Part shown: one piece after another, positions 21,901 to 33,200 of the stretch
Position numbering within the stretch: the first letter of the stretch is position 1
Layout of the letters: every line of letters begins with the position of its first letter
Source: Patiria miniata
Lineage: Eukaryota > Echinodermata > Asteroidea > Valvatida > Asterinidae
Reading direction: 5' to 3'
Assembly: GCF_015706575.1 (NCBI RefSeq)
Contig: NW_024037074.1
Span: 17,783,334-17,847,333, forward strand
Length of the DNA: 64,000 nucleotides
Program-made: the position numbers and the translations under genes
The notes under the pieces: model-generated
What the model saw: the letters and a program-made list of their open reading frames with translations, nothing else
What the model was told of the DNA's origin: nothing
The model's database searches: none

Positions 21901-24746
21901 GTCAAAGTCAATCGCCTAGATGTACATTGGTACATGTACTTACTGGTCTGACAGACTTGTTTTGGGAACACTAAACTGACGTCTTGCGAGATAAGCCTGC
22001 ACGGTGCCTCCTCCGAAGTAGGTCTTGTGAAGGAAGTGCGCAGCGTCGTTCCTGACAATCAGCGCCCCGAGGCCAGTCGGAAACCCAAAGATCTTGTAGA
22101 AGGAGACGGCAACAAAGTCTGCCGGACAGTCTGACAGATCTAGAGGCGAGGTACTGACGAGAGACGCTGCGTCGAGAACCACGGCCCAGTGCTCTAGTGG
22201 GTTTGATTTAGAAACGTGTTTCACTTTGCTGATCCATTCAAGAGGATACTTGGCACCAGAGAAGTTAGACTGGGCAGGGTACGCAAACAGACAATTCTTG
22301 AGTTTGTCCCTGCTGGGAAAACTGCTCTTTGGATGGTCGCTTGAACCGTGACGTTCTTTAGAATCCTTTTCTGGATGTTTCAGCAGAATGTCGGTGTTGC
22401 ATTTGATATCTTGGTACGTGACGCATAGGACCTCAGCACCTTTTGCTTTGGCAATTTCCCGCATCCCGACAACGGACGTGTGATTGTCTAGGAGATAACA
22501 GAAGAGCCCCGCTGATCTCTGCATGGCATGCTGGGAAGGATTACGCTGCGATGCATGTTGCAATTGATCCTGTGATCGTGAGTCGTCTTGTTGCACTGAA
22601 ATCTGGGTAATGCCTTCTGGGGGTGTACTTTGGGACACCTTTGGAGAGACGGAACTGAGCAGTTCAGGATTTCCTTCACTTTGGCTGCCCTTTGACTCCT
22701 GGGCTGTCTTGTTGAGCTCATCTTTATGATTGTCGGATGCCCAGTCAAAATTGTCCGCGAGGAGTTTAAGTGCTGCAGTGCATCCAGCAGTGAAGACGAC
22801 TGAGTGCAACTCTGGAGAAGTGTTGAAATGTTGTAATATTCTAGAGCAAAAAAAAAGAGGAAAAACAAAATATCTATTACACTTTTTACATATGTACAGG
22901 TATCTCTCAGTGAATTCAAGATTTGACTTTGGGCATGATCCCTGGCTATATGTGTGGTCTGAGGATCAAACATTCATGTAGGCAAAGCCACGGTTGAACG
23001 TCTGATCTATCATAGCATGTTAAATCTATGCGACCCTGCAGGACAGCCAATCATCTTCAGAGACTGTGACATCAGTTCGATCAAAATTTTGGACTAAGCT
23101 GTGGATTGGTCAATTTGGCTGCCATGTTTTTGTAATACCACAACGGGTTACGGAAGACCCAATAGAAGGCGCCCGCTGAATGGTCAGAATCTCGATGCCA
23201 AGACGCAGTCTTGTTTTGCATATTTAAACGCAAGATATGCTCAGACATCATAGACGCTTGTATACAAGCGGATATTCCACAGACTACATGTACATGTAGT
23301 TCAAACCTTGCTCCAGTCAATTTTCCTATTTCAACTTCATAAATTAAGATGTGATTTTATGAACGAAACACCAGCCTAGAAGTAGTGTCAGCCTTTCTAT
23401 GTGGCACATATATGTACCTGGATGAAAAGTCCACGCAATCAAACTTTCTCATAATCAACTGAGGTTCATTGGAGGGTCTACGTGCCAGTATGAAATGGTT
23501 CTGCATATCCATGTATTTTATACCTGTAACGGACTTGTTCTACAGTATCTGTCGTGAGTCGACTACTGGCGCATGGACTGTGGGGGTTGCCATACACATT
23601 GCTCATCAGATCTTGATGCACCGAGGCTAGCTGACTCCTTGCATAGAGAGTTGCTCCAGCATGGTCCAAGTATGTTACATCTGTAGACATGAAGGATTAG
23701 AAACCAAAAGTTTCAAGAAAGTCATTAAAAAACCCAGACTGGATTACTTAAATGAACCATTCTTTCTTAAGCTCATTGCATCATTTGATAACGCCGCTAT
23801 AACGAACATCGCAGGATCCACAGAAATGGTTCGTAATAGCGATTGTTTGGTATAGCGATTTTAAGCTGCTGGTGCTCCGGTACTCACTTTTCAATAAATA
23901 GCGCCCTTCAGAACTTAAACCTGCACGCCCTGGTAGTTACTGAAAGATGACTTTGAACATGTGCCGACTATTGAATTATGTAATTACACACTTTTTGAAC
24001 CTACTCAACCTACAGCAATGGGTGGCTTTCCCCTTCTATTTCGTGGGGAAATAGAATAAAAATCGGGAGCCAAGGACAACGTTCAATATATAGCCTTGTA
24101 GTTACTGAAAGACAACCTTGAACACGTGCCGACTACTGAATAATGTAATAACACATTTTTTTTTTCTTCAACTATATACCTACAGCAATGGGTGGCTTTC
24201 CCCTTCTATTCCTTGGGCAAATAATTGCCACTTGTCGCTATTTTGAGTTGAGAAAAACCTTCGTGGCACAGGAGAGAACCAACGCACAACTCTACTCACA
24301 TATGGTCCACTAGCCGGGAATCGAACCAGGGCCACAGTGGTGAGAGACGAGCACCTTACGCACTAGCCATCCAAAACTACACAATCGCGGCTCACCTCCA
24401 TCTTAATCATACTAATGACAAGGGCGGATCCAGAACATAATTTGGGGGGGGGGGGCCAAAATTTTTTGGATTCTAGATGCTCTGTGGTGCGATCTGAGGC
24501 AATTTCTGACCACTTTAACCAATGTTTTTTTTTGGGGGGGGGGGGGCCATGGCCCCCTTTGCCCCCCCCCCCCCCCCCCCCCGATCTGCCCTTGAAGTCT
24601 AATGAGAGGGGACTTATGCAATGAGTCCCTACTGTCTCATCAGGATTCCATTAATGTAGGAATAACCTACTGTCTTTTCACTGACCTGATAGTCCAGGAA
24701 ATTCTCGTGTTCTGATGTTTTCGACGTTGCCGTTATACCCGTCCAT
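12964..24746 (-). CDS. MOCOS: Molybdenum cofactor sulfurase
   Basis: Coding exons (minus): 24686-24746 (ATG in an exon reaching 24769), 23524-23680, 21944-22840, 21171-21247, 20176-20374, 18885-19001, 17918-18379, 17078-17240, 16018-16114, 15495-15613, 14569-14915, 13811-13915, 12964-13056. The N-terminal aminotransferase-V/NifS-like domain has YLDHAGATLY, YGNPHSPCASSRLTTDTVEQ, DNHTSVVGMRE, DAASLVSTSPLDLSD and the PLP-lysine motif SFYKIFGFPTGLGAL, plus the persulfide-cysteine motif LRTGCFCNTGACQRHLG. The C-terminal MOSC domains have GLLYDRHWMVVNENGVCLSQ, CIRCQMVCVDQ and VPFGIHLL. The enzyme sulfurates Moco for xanthine dehydrogenase and aldehyde oxidase in the cytosol. Exons sum to 2894 nt, one short of 965 codons: exon 6 changes frame between PIVNF and IIGYAQ. 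A low-complexity insert follows NFDW. Confidence 0.95.
13485..13760 (-). mobile_element. Second hammerhead-bearing repeat, MOCOS last-but-one intron region
   Basis: Shares GATTTGAGGCTTTGC and TTTGCGGTAACACCATGTG with the 9.1-9.45 kb element. Contains repeated AAAGAACTTGTC blocks and a hammerhead-like motif on the minus strand. It lies in the intron between the last two MOCOS exons. Confidence 0.6.
13677..13720 (-). ncRNA. Hammerhead ribozyme-like motif, intact core
   Basis: Minus strand reads GTCTC / CTGACGA / T / GACTAGA-GCAG-TCTAGTC / GAAAC / GTT / GAGAC. Stem I is 5 bp (GTCTC/GAGAC), stem II a perfect 7 bp, stem III only ACGT, and the predicted cleavage triplet is GTT. All core bases of CUGANGA and GAAA are present. 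It has the same single extra base between core and stem II as the 9331-9370 motif, a shared family trait. Confidence 0.75.
14085..14420 (+). mobile_element. Possible LINE 3' remnant
   Basis: A translatable stretch (ILRWRRALFSQVV, then TPAKKALGIAIDSWKGQPQ) ends in a GAGTGAGTGAGTAA-T tail. This looks like the C-terminal end and short-repeat tail of a non-LTR retroelement, but I cannot place the family. Intron of MOCOS. Confidence 0.3.
15065..15150 (-). mobile_element. Possible SINE/tRNA-like remnant
   Basis: Minus strand shows TGGTCAAGTTGTAAGACG and GGTTGCGGGTTCTCGC, arranged like box A and a degraded box B. Low confidence. MOCOS intron. Confidence 0.3.
17335..17540. repeat. Degenerate CACAAG/GACTTGTGA repeat
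   Basis: Irregular repeats of TCACAAG and GTGACTTGTGA ending in CACTACAACACC, related to 6546-6735. MOCOS intron. Confidence 0.5.
19690..20075 (+). repeat. Dispersed repeat, copy 1 (MOCOS intron)
   Basis: Shares TGATTGGTCAATT, GTTTTGTAATA-CAACAACGG, GAAGACCC and a TTTTGCATA/TTGCATAA segment in the same order with 23005-23250. A nearby hairpin, GACCATGGC...GCCATGGTC, is at 20068-20091. Confidence 0.6.
20714..21095. mobile_element. Non-autonomous DNA transposon, CAGTGGCGTCGCCA termini
   Basis: Left end CAGTGGCGTCGCCA, right end TGGTGACGCCACTG as imperfect terminal inverted repeats. The interior is full of C/G runs and GTGCCCCCCC motifs. No transposase. The CAGTGGCG start is shared by 30837-31049 and 52955-53252. 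Confidence 0.7.
21320..21840. repeat. GAGTC/GACTC-rich degenerate repeat
   Basis: Dense irregular copies of GAGTC, TTGACTC and AAGTCTTGACT on both strands in a MOCOS intron. No coding potential. Confidence 0.5.
23005..23250 (+). repeat. Dispersed repeat, copy 2 (MOCOS intron)
   Basis: Shorter relative of 19690-20075, in another intron of the same gene. Confidence 0.55.
23929..24221 (+). repeat. Tandem duplication, ~166 bp unit
   Basis: Two adjacent units each with TAGTTACTGAAAGA, CACGTGCCGACTA-like and CTACAGCAATGGGTGGCTTT blocks, differing at scattered positions. MOCOS intron. Confidence 0.75.
24240..24373 (-). mobile_element. tRNA-derived SINE
   Basis: The minus strand starts ATGGCTAGTGCGTAAGGTGC (box A) and has GGTTCGATTCC (box B), followed by a short body with TTGTGCGTTGGTTCTCTCC. 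Not an intact tRNA. Confidence 0.65.
24419..24593. mobile_element. Non-autonomous element with CAAGGGCGGATC ends
   Basis: CAAGGGCGGATCCAG at the left and GATCTGCCCTTG at the right, interior with G and C runs. It contains GATGCTCTGTGGTG and CAATTTCTGACCACTTTAAC, also found at 38950-39010. A miniature relative with nearly only the two ends is at 37202-37257. Confidence 0.65.
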
Positions 24747-25153
24747 GATTTCCTTCAGCTTCAAAATGTCTGTCGGCCAAAATAAAAGTTAAAAAATCTT
24801 CACACATGTCACTGCATGTACTGTATGATTCACAACTTGAACATTGTGTGTTGTTAAAAAAAATTGTACAAACAACTTCTACTACAGGCCTAATAATCCT
24901 AGGGCTGGTAGCATATTTCAATAGGAGGCGCTGTTCAAATTCGACGATTATTAGCACTAGATTACAGAATGGTCTACCGTATTTAGAACAGACAGATATT
25001 ATACCAGTATACATTTTTTTTGGGTGTCATAGCAGGTGGGGGGTTTTGAGTTTCGACTTATTTTTTATGAAATTTGTATGGAATTTTTTTTTTTTGGACA
25101 GAGCAGGGTTTTTTTTTTTGACCCCAAAAACCCCCCCTCTGGATCCACGCCTG

Positions 25154-25287
25154 ACTACGGCGTGAGAGTGTGGTCTTAAGAGACCCTAGAAAAAGGGCCT
25201 CCCCAAAATGGTCCATTTTGACCAAATTGACCATTTTGGGGAGGCCCTTTTTAAGGGTCTTTTAAGACCACACTCTCACGCCGTAGT
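25154..25287. mobile_element. Near-perfect palindromic fold-back element
   Basis: ACTACGGCGTGAGAGTGTGG at the left is mirrored by CCACACTCTCACGCCGTAGT at the right, with arms of about 60 bp meeting around the centre. Intron 1 of MOCOS. Confidence 0.8.
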
Positions 25288-25543
25288 TATGTCTCCAGCG
25301 TTACATGAGAATTCCTGATGAGCTTGTTAAGCTGGAGTTACTCAAGCTACCCCCCTCCCCCCCCCCCCGGCCCCCAACAAAATACCAAAAAACAAATGCT
25401 AATAAACATGATAAAACCGGTCGTCAGACCCCTAAAGGCAAAGCTACGCGGTCCTATTTCTACGCACTCACCTTCAATTGTGTGTGACAACTGCGCGTGC
25501 GTTGCAAGCGTTACCTGCCATGCCTGCAAGATTAATTATGGTG

Positions 25544-26040
25544 TCCTACTAAACTGCGTCAACAAGCGTCAACAAGCGCCAACAACAAGCGTCAACAGTC
25601 GTCAACAAGCATCAACAAATTTTGTATATGCTTTTGAACATTAAAAGTAGCTTTATATGGTAGAAAAAGCAATAAAGAACATCTTCTGCATATCAATTAA
25701 AGTTAAAATTATTTAAAAACTTGTTTTTTTTAACGCAAAATGTACGACGAATTTGTTGATTTGTGTTGGCCGCCATTTTGTTTACGTGTAGCTTAGCCGT
25801 ACTACGCATGCCTGAAGTGTACAGAGCTATGCATGCGCGAAGTGTACACTAATCGACAAACGCGTCGTACATTTCGCGTTCAAAAAAACAAGTTTTTAAA
25901 TAATTTTAACTTAAATTGATATGCAGAAGATGTTCTTTATTGCTTTTTCTTCTACCATATAAAGCTACTTTTAATGTTCAAAAGCATTTATACAAAATTT
26001 GTTGACGACCGTTGACGCTTGTTGACGCAGTTTAGTAGGA
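25544..26040. mobile_element. Fold-back element with tandemly repeated tips
   Basis: The left arm begins TCCTACTAAACTGCGTCAAC and the right arm is its reverse complement. The tips carry repeats of GCGTCAACAA; long arms follow (for example AAAGCAATAAAGAACATC mirrored by GATGTTCTTTATTGCTTT). The centre is GC-richer, unpaired sequence. No ORF. Confidence 0.8.
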
Positions 26041-26183
26041 CCGTAATTATGGGCATGATGGGAGTGATGGAGGCTCGAGTCATGCGATGAGTCGAGGGTC
26101 GAGGACATAATTGTCTAGGCTGTGCTCCGTGGTCATATATGGGTCGATGTGGCCGGCAGCTATAGGCGCCTTTACCTGTTTAC

Positions 26184-26662
26184 TAGCCCCATAAATGTGG
26201 CCTATTTACTGGACTGCCTCCGTAAACATAGGCCACACATCCACATGTACAAAAACGTGTCGCACTTTGCCAAATTTTGATTTTCGCATTTAGGCTTAGT
26301 TTGTAGGTTTTTTTGCTTTAGAAGCTATACTCACCCTCTTTATAGGCTAATCAGAAAGTGCTGCCTTTTTCAGATGTATATTTTTCGTGAAATTTCCAGA
26401 TTCATTTTTACACGTTTGCGTATCAAAATTTCAACATGAAATTTCACAAAAATTAGACATCTGAAAAAGGCAGCACTTTTTGACTAGCCTATAAAGAGGG
26501 TGAGTATGCTTCTATTTCTAAAGCAAAAAAATCCTACAAACTAAGCCTAAATGTGAAATTGAAAATCAAAATTTGGCAAAGTGCGACACGTTTTTGTACA
26601 TGTGGATGTGTGGCCTATGTTTACGGAGGCAGTCCAGTAAATAGGCCACATTTATGGGGCTA
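26184..26662. mobile_element. Fold-back element
   Basis: The left arm starts TAGCCCCATAAATGTGGCC and the right arm ends GGCCACATTTATGGGGCTA. The arms run about 200 bp, including GGCAAAGTGCGACACG and its complement. No ORF. Confidence 0.8.
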
Positions 26663-26768
26663 CCTGTTTACGTGCCAGCGGCCCGACCACGTTGTAGCCG
26701 CGTCCTTCGCAATTCAGCACACCAGCTGCCAGTAAGGATGATTAGCCTCCCCAAATATTATTACTGCC

Positions 26769-26847
26769 TAGGCCTACCCTACTCCTAGAACTATGAGGCT
26801 CCACGTAGTGGAGCCGTGGAGCCTCATAGTTCTAGGAGTAGGCCTAC
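26769..26847. repeat. Small palindrome with AGGCCTAC tips
   Basis: TACTCCTAGAACTATGAGGC is mirrored by GCCTCATAGTTCTAGGAGTA around a short centre. Confidence 0.75.
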
Positions 26848-26947
26848 CCCTTAGCCCAGGTTGGACGAAGTCTTCATTGCAATACGACTAACTCCCTCCG
26901 TAACGTAGGGAGGAAAGGGAATCCACCAGGGCTAGCCTATTGTTGAT

Positions 26948-27505
26948 GTACCCTAACGTGGCGCGGCCCCTAACGTGGCGCACTTTGATTTTTCGCCTGT
27001 AGCGCCTAGCTAGAGCAAAAGTTTTAACTGAAATTTCACAGAAATTGAAATTTCATCAAGTTCTAAACACTTCCGTTTATAAATCGCGAGTTTATTTACC
27101 CGTTACAAAGTTAAAAGAAAAATGCCCCGAAAAATAAAAAAATAATTTTCTGACAAACATCTGGCTGGGTTTGCAAGTTAAGATAATAATGATTTATCAG
27201 AATTTATCAAGTTTAAAGAAATTCCTAAATGTTAATTTGGAATTTTCCGAGATTTATTCAAGTGCGCCACGTTAGGGAACACTCCGCCAATTTGTGCCCA
27301 ATTTCCGGACGCGAACGTTTTTGCATTTCGGATGAAATTTTATGAAACCGAAATTGTTCACAGAGGTTAAATAGCAAGTATTAAAAAGGTAAAAGTACAG
27401 TATTTCACTGCATGAATTTGAGGTTTATCAACAAAGAGATTTGGAAACACTATTACACAAGGAAAGTTGGGTAAGCTTCGAAGTGCGCCACGTTAGGGAA
27501 CACGA
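26948..27505. mobile_element. Repeat with CCCTAACGTGGCGCACTT ends
   Basis: Direct and inverted copies of CTAACGTGGCGCACTT occur at 26953 and 26972 (one orientation) and at 27263 and 27484 (inverted). Its right-hand interior (CAATTTCCGGACGCGAACG...) resembles 29690-29920. Confidence 0.6.
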
Positions 27506-27623
27506 CTATACCCCTCTAGTTCTATATTTTATTTCAAAGTCAAAATATGCACCATATAGGTATAATGCAATTTTCCACAAATTTGTTCACACTTTTTTTT
27601 CCTCCATGGTATAAGTTACTTAC

Positions 27624-27660
27624 CTGCTTACAGGTTACGCTGAGACGTCCATCAGCTCCC
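27624..27660 (-). other. Probable non-coding first exon of MOCOS (3' boundary) with a tiny upstream ORF
   Basis: The minus strand has a strong donor, AAGCAG|GTAAGT, at 27624. In the frame needed to join the next exon (24686-24769) it has a TAA just before the donor, so it would be 5' UTR. It holds a short upstream ORF, MDVSA-stop, just before the donor. The 5' limit is not visible. Assignment to MOCOS is inference from orientation and position. Confidence 0.4.
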
Positions 27661-30166
27661 TCGAATTTATGCTGAAAAACGGGATTTCATTAGCGCGGTA
27701 CCGGTCTGAACGGGATCCCCGATGAATGATATCATTGTGTACAGAAATAGCGCCCTCTCTCATGTCTCTCGGATACTTAAACAATAAAATAAAAATAAGA
27801 GGGCGTTCATGAACTATTGAACTATACGTCCCAGGGTCTACTTTCAACCTCGAAACAAATAGTTGATCCTGGCATGACCCTGGCATGGTAAAATTGCTTC
27901 CAGTATTATATCTCCGCTGAAGCAGCAGGTCCCGTGATGCCAACTTTTAGCAAACGCGGTTGTTCCGAAAGATGTTCTGCACTGCATGTCTGTTGAATTT
28001 GAATCGATTAAAACTTGACATCAACTATTTTACAGAAATTCTCACCCAAAGAAGACCACCCTTAAAACGAACGATGTTTCCCAAACTGGAAAAGTAGCCA
28101 TTTTGAAAAAGGATCCACCTTCGGACCTGCTTGCATCGTTTGTTCGGGTTCCCGCGGTGGTTGCCTGCATGACATCACACAAGGTACATGCTTAAATTAA
28201 AGGCATACCATCACTGCATGCAGTGTACGTATAGTTGTAATTCTTTGGAAAAAAATGTGCCATTTCAAGCGTAAAATATCCTTATCATTTTCTGCCTTTA
28301 ACTTCTTATGTTTGTCTTGCCCTTGTCCTATGTTATTTATTTATTCATTCATTCATTCATTCTTTATTATTTTTACCACATCTCCTTATGATCACATTAA
28401 GTGACAATTAAGGCGTAAATACATAGTTTTAAATATTATGGAATTGATACTGGTGTTACAAAATATATTTATACACTTGACCGCATTATTTCAAATTAGA
28501 GATGATGGAAGGGGATCCCCCAAAAGCAGAGCAATTGTCGACCCCTTTTATGAATACCTAGACCTAGCCTGTGACCAAAAAAGACCATTAACAAAAGGAC
28601 AATCCGAACGACAGTGGACGAATAACTAAAGAAATACAATGAAACTTACACAATCAATGGTTCTCCGAATATATTCCAACATTAGAATCACACTCTTGGA
28701 AAAAAATGGTCCGGTTAACTTATTCTTTATGATATGGCCCTTGCGGTTTTGCCGAAGTCAATTGAGTGTGATCGTCCGACTGATAAGGTTTACGCACAAA
28801 ACCATGGGCCAATGAGGCTTTGCATAGAAAGCTGGCCGAACCATTTTTGGGGAAAGTGTGCTGGTAATGAAAGTAATGTATTTTCCAAACAAAGATATAA
28901 TGTTCCTGTGGTGAGTGAGATGGTCATATTCCGATGTGTACTCCATGGGCAATGTGGTTCCAGAAATCAAAGAGCTCTATGCACAAATGAGGTGCATCAA
29001 CTTTTTCTTATGGTTGGGGTTAAAACTCCTCAGATCAATTGCACTTGTTTATGCCTTCCTCACTGATTCACCGACTGACTGACTGACTATCACTTAATAG
29101 ACTTTCTGGTCATGACTCCAACGTCACAAGAAGTGATAGTTTGGGTAAAGAAAACACCGAAAGAGAGGGAACCTACGGGGAATATTTAACTCAATTTAAA
29201 ACAAATTGAAAACAAAACAAAAACAAAGACAAAGATGAGTCACCACTTGATTGAGTTTAATGATGCATGCGTTACATCATCATTGTCACACAAGTTCATA
29301 AGCTGACAACTCTTATACTTGCAATATTAATCTCTATTTCACGAGAATCACATTAGAGTGCTTGTCTAAATTAAAATCAATCGTACCTTCCTAATCAGCA
29401 TCTTAACCATATGTTTTACCAATTATGCAAAATTAATAGTATATTTAACCATTATCATCTTCGTAAAGTTGTTTAAAGCAGCTTTTTGTGAAGAAATAAA
29501 GAAATAAAGAAATAAAGAAATAAAGAAATGAAGAGATAAAGAGATAAACAAATAAACAAATAAACAAATATAACAAATAAAGAAATAATTCGGACAAACA
29601 TGTGGTACTTTGGTTAAATGAGTGGAAATGATTTTCTAGCATAATGGATCTACTTTAAAGAAATGTTACGGGTTCGCTTAAGCATAGGCAAACATTTACC
29701 CGATTTTGAGCATTTCCAATTTCCGGACACCACCGTTTATGACTTTCGGGTTTAATTTCATGACACCGAAATGGTTCACAAGATTTTTGACAAGTTAATA
29801 CTTGTACCAACATTTTAAATGAATGAAATAGAAGCTCACATACAATGAAGTTCTATATACCAACATTGAACTACCAAAGATGAGGAAAATCGGGAACAGT
29901 TTGCTTCGAATTGCGAGAGGCCTCATACATTCCGGATCATAAGGCCCAGGAACTCCCACCACCTTAATATGGTAAAGTTAAGTTCTTAGAGGAAAATCTA
30001 AAGAACAGATATCAATTACAACATTTCACTTATAATTAAAAGAAACAACAAATTACTGAATCGTGCATCTTTAGTTATAATGCTAATAAAGTGGTGGCTT
30101 TGTGCTGTGATATACCTATCCATCATTATTCTCGTGATTCACTGAATGAGGTTCCGTCAGCATTGC
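27661..30166. other. Intergenic region between MOCOS and the CAP-gene pair
   Basis: No confident gene. It holds a (GACT)n patch near 29075, the AAATAAAG microsatellite, and duplicated CAP-gene 3' flank from about 29100. Open frames of up to 110 codons at 28438-29066 show no recognisable protein. Confidence 0.55.
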
Positions 30167-30290
30167 CTATCCTTGGGCTGCGGGAAAAAATGTAACAGAG
30201 AGAAATGAGGAATGGAAAACGTGCGTACCGACGTTTGCGAATAAAGCACCAAGAACAATATGTAGACCCACGTGAGTGGATCTGGTATTT
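29100..30290. repeat. Segmental duplication, CAP 3' flank copy 1
   Basis: Collinear with 41215-42262. Shared blocks include ACGTCACAAGA, TACGGGGAATAT, GCCACTTGATTGAGTTTAAT, TGCTAATAAAGTGGTGGCTT and ACCGACGTTTGCGAATAAAG. Includes the last CAP exon and 3' UTR. Confidence 0.8.
29489..29587. repeat. AAATAAAG / AAATAAAC microsatellite
   Basis: Reiteration of GAAATAAA shifting to CAAATAAA, lying inside the duplicated CAP 3' flank. Confidence 0.85.
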
Positions 30291-33200
30291 GTTTAGACTC
30301 GAGGACAAGTCGTTAGTCAGTCGTGTTTTGTCCATCGGAGCCACCTACTAGTACGACGCTTACTTGTGTATCGTGTTTATATTAATTCTTAGCCTCCCCA
30401 TAAATATGTCTATAACGACTTCCGATATTATCTATTTATGCGCCCGGCGAAATGCATATGCATTACGTTTCCATAGAGAGGGCCAATGATAGCACAGACG
30501 TATTGCTGAGGAAACATCCATTATTAGAGTGGGGATATCTTTCGCTTGATCAATGCACGCTTCTTTTTCTGTTTTCGAAGGATTTTCATAAATATATTAC
30601 CGTCCATGGTGAATTAGAATATATAATGTCAAAATCTTGTTTTTCGAATGAGAGTACAATAATAATTATGATGCATGGAATATATACCAAATGACCCAGG
30701 AATTAGCTTTGACCCTCTAGCAATCGATTCGCTCCAGGCTGTATTATGTTGTATGCATTCGCCACACACATGGGCGGTTTCACCTAAAAAGTACAAACAA
30801 AAGAGGGACAATAGGGGTTCCCCGATTGAAGGTGTACCAGTGGCGTAACTACGGGGAGGGGGGGGGGGGGACATGGGGGAAAGTGTCCCCCCCCCAGGTC
30901 CGTGTGCCCCCCCCCCCCCCCCCCCCCATTTGAAATCTCGAATTCACACAAACAATGTATACGATGCCATCAGTGCAGTGCCCCCTTGAAAAATTGGTGC
31001 ACCCTCAGGTGCCCCCTAGAAGCTAGCTTAACCCTAGTTACGGCGCTGGTGTTTACACACTTGTGTGCACGCATACTGAAATTTGTATCCTTGTGGAGAC
31101 ATTTCTTTGTTCTCGTGCACACGATCTGATACACTGTGCCCGCTGGAGACATGCACACAATAAGGAACAAAAGATTGTTTACGTCTCCACAGGGCAATTT
31201 CTATAGATGAATACGTCTCCACAAGGTTTTCACGAACTCAAAAACTAGGAATTTCCAAGGTGGGTTGATTTGTCGTAAATGGAAGAGTTTTAGAAAAGGG
31301 ATATTGATTCCAAATTTCAGCCAAGGAAATTAATTCTGGTAAAAATAAGAGCATTTTGAAACTACACTTTCAAACTTGAAAACTTTACTGTCCATACACG
31401 AGCACGCGTGTCCGAGACCAGTGAATGCCAGGTGTAATATCCTCCTGATTCTAAGCCAGTCAGAGTGCTCTGTCCAATTTTGGTAGCAAGCTGCATACGT
31501 TGTGTACAAACCCAGTTTTTTAAACGTTTGAACCCGGGTACAGATTATTCCAGTCTGTAATGTGAATCGACGTACACTTCTATTTAAGCCGAGGATACAC
31601 GAAACGTTCTCGCATGTGCCGTACCCGTACACTAAAGTTAACGTAACCACCCGGGACTAAAATCGTGATGAACGTTTGCCAGATTTAGAGGTTTTTTGTC
31701 ACTTCGTGAGCAAAGCGACGATGTATACACGCGGCGGCGCAGGCGAACTAAAAAGTGGTGCCAAGTCGGTAATTGTTTGCGTACGCGGTGGCTGGTTATC
31801 GCGGCGGCGGGTTATCGCGTACCAAACAAGAACAACGTCTAGCCCCTAGACCAGATTTGTCGCAACCCGGCCGATTACGTACTAGTCTTATACCAGCCGT
31901 GCCGATGAAGTTCGACTGAAGTTCACTGACCGTGAAATACGACTAGCTAACGACTTGTCATCAAGTCTAGTATTTGTTGAGTCTGCTTGGCAATCACGTT
32001 TCCCCGAACGTCATGGGAAACAGGAATCCATTTTATAAAGAGCTGGATTTTTAAACAAAACATACCGCACAATCCCGCATCACAAGTGTCGTATCCAGAT
32101 GGGCACTGCGTACATTGGCCTCCGCTTGCGTACGGCTTGCTACCTTCGTAACGCCACGGCCTGAAACAAAAAAATAATATCAAACTTTAGAATTATTGGA
32201 TTGTTTGGGAGTTTTAAGTGGGGTACCAAACTGTTGTAGCTTGTCCTTCAATATTTTAATAAACTGATTTGTATTTGGCTCTGCAATAAAATAAAGGTTA
32301 AAGTGTTCCCTTCGGAATCGAATTTGCTTGTGCAACTCAATATGATTTTCCCCGAATATATTTCATTTGTACAAATTATGACATTAAGGGGAAGTGTTTA
32401 ATGTTTCTGCTGGGCCCAGAGAGCCAGCCTTTAGTGTAATTTCTTTCTAACCGACCGATCGTCCGACGGACTGACAAAAGGCGACCGACCGACCCACCGA
32501 CCCATCGACTGACCGACCGACCGACCGACCGACCGACCGACCGACCGACTGACCCCTCAGTACACCAATGTGATCGTGGACCTGCTTCAATTGCCTAGAC
32601 TACTTCTCTTCTATTAACGTACCCTCCACTCCCTCTTCCAAAGTCGCAGACGAGGCGGGCAATATTTCTTTTTTTTGTACAATCAGTCTTGAAGGCACAG
32701 CCCATGTACTTGAAGTCGGCGTTAACCATCTGAAAAAAGAACGATATGCTGTTAATGTTAACACCCTATCAGACTGGGCCAATTTGGGTCTTTCCTTAAG
32801 GACCGAGTAGGGGTACATTGTTCCCTCATGGCCTAATCTGTATAAGCTTACGAGGATTTTCCAAAAATTTAACAGGAATGATGTTGGCTGGCTATTATAC
32901 GCAGTCCATTAAATATTATAATTTATAATTAAATATTATAAATATTAATATTTTTTCTCATTTATTGTCATTTTTCTCATTCATTGCGTGTACATTTCTA
33001 TAATTTCATTGAAATGCTTTCAGATTATTTTGAATATGATTGGGAACCATATTCTTCAGATAAATTCTAGTTAGAGGCGCTATGGGCTCCGTGCACAAGT
33101 ACAGTACCCCTTCAATGGCCAGAAAAGGAGAGTTGGGGGAGAACTATAGGCTGGTTCCCAGTCCATCCACTGCTATTTCGAATGATCCAAAGTTATTGGG

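Noticed and set aside
21940-22809. Starting MOCOS at the internal Met at 22809
   Set aside because: Upstream exons with YLDHAGATLY and a start at MDGYNGNVEN join in phase and match the family's N-terminus.
28438-29066. Open frames of up to 110 codons that might be a small gene between MOCOS and the CAP genes
   Set aside because: No recognisable domain, no matching splice partners found, and no start context; left as intergenic.
32450-32556. Regular short repeats that could suggest a CRISPR-like array
   Set aside because: A 4-bp microsatellite without spacers, in a eukaryotic intron.
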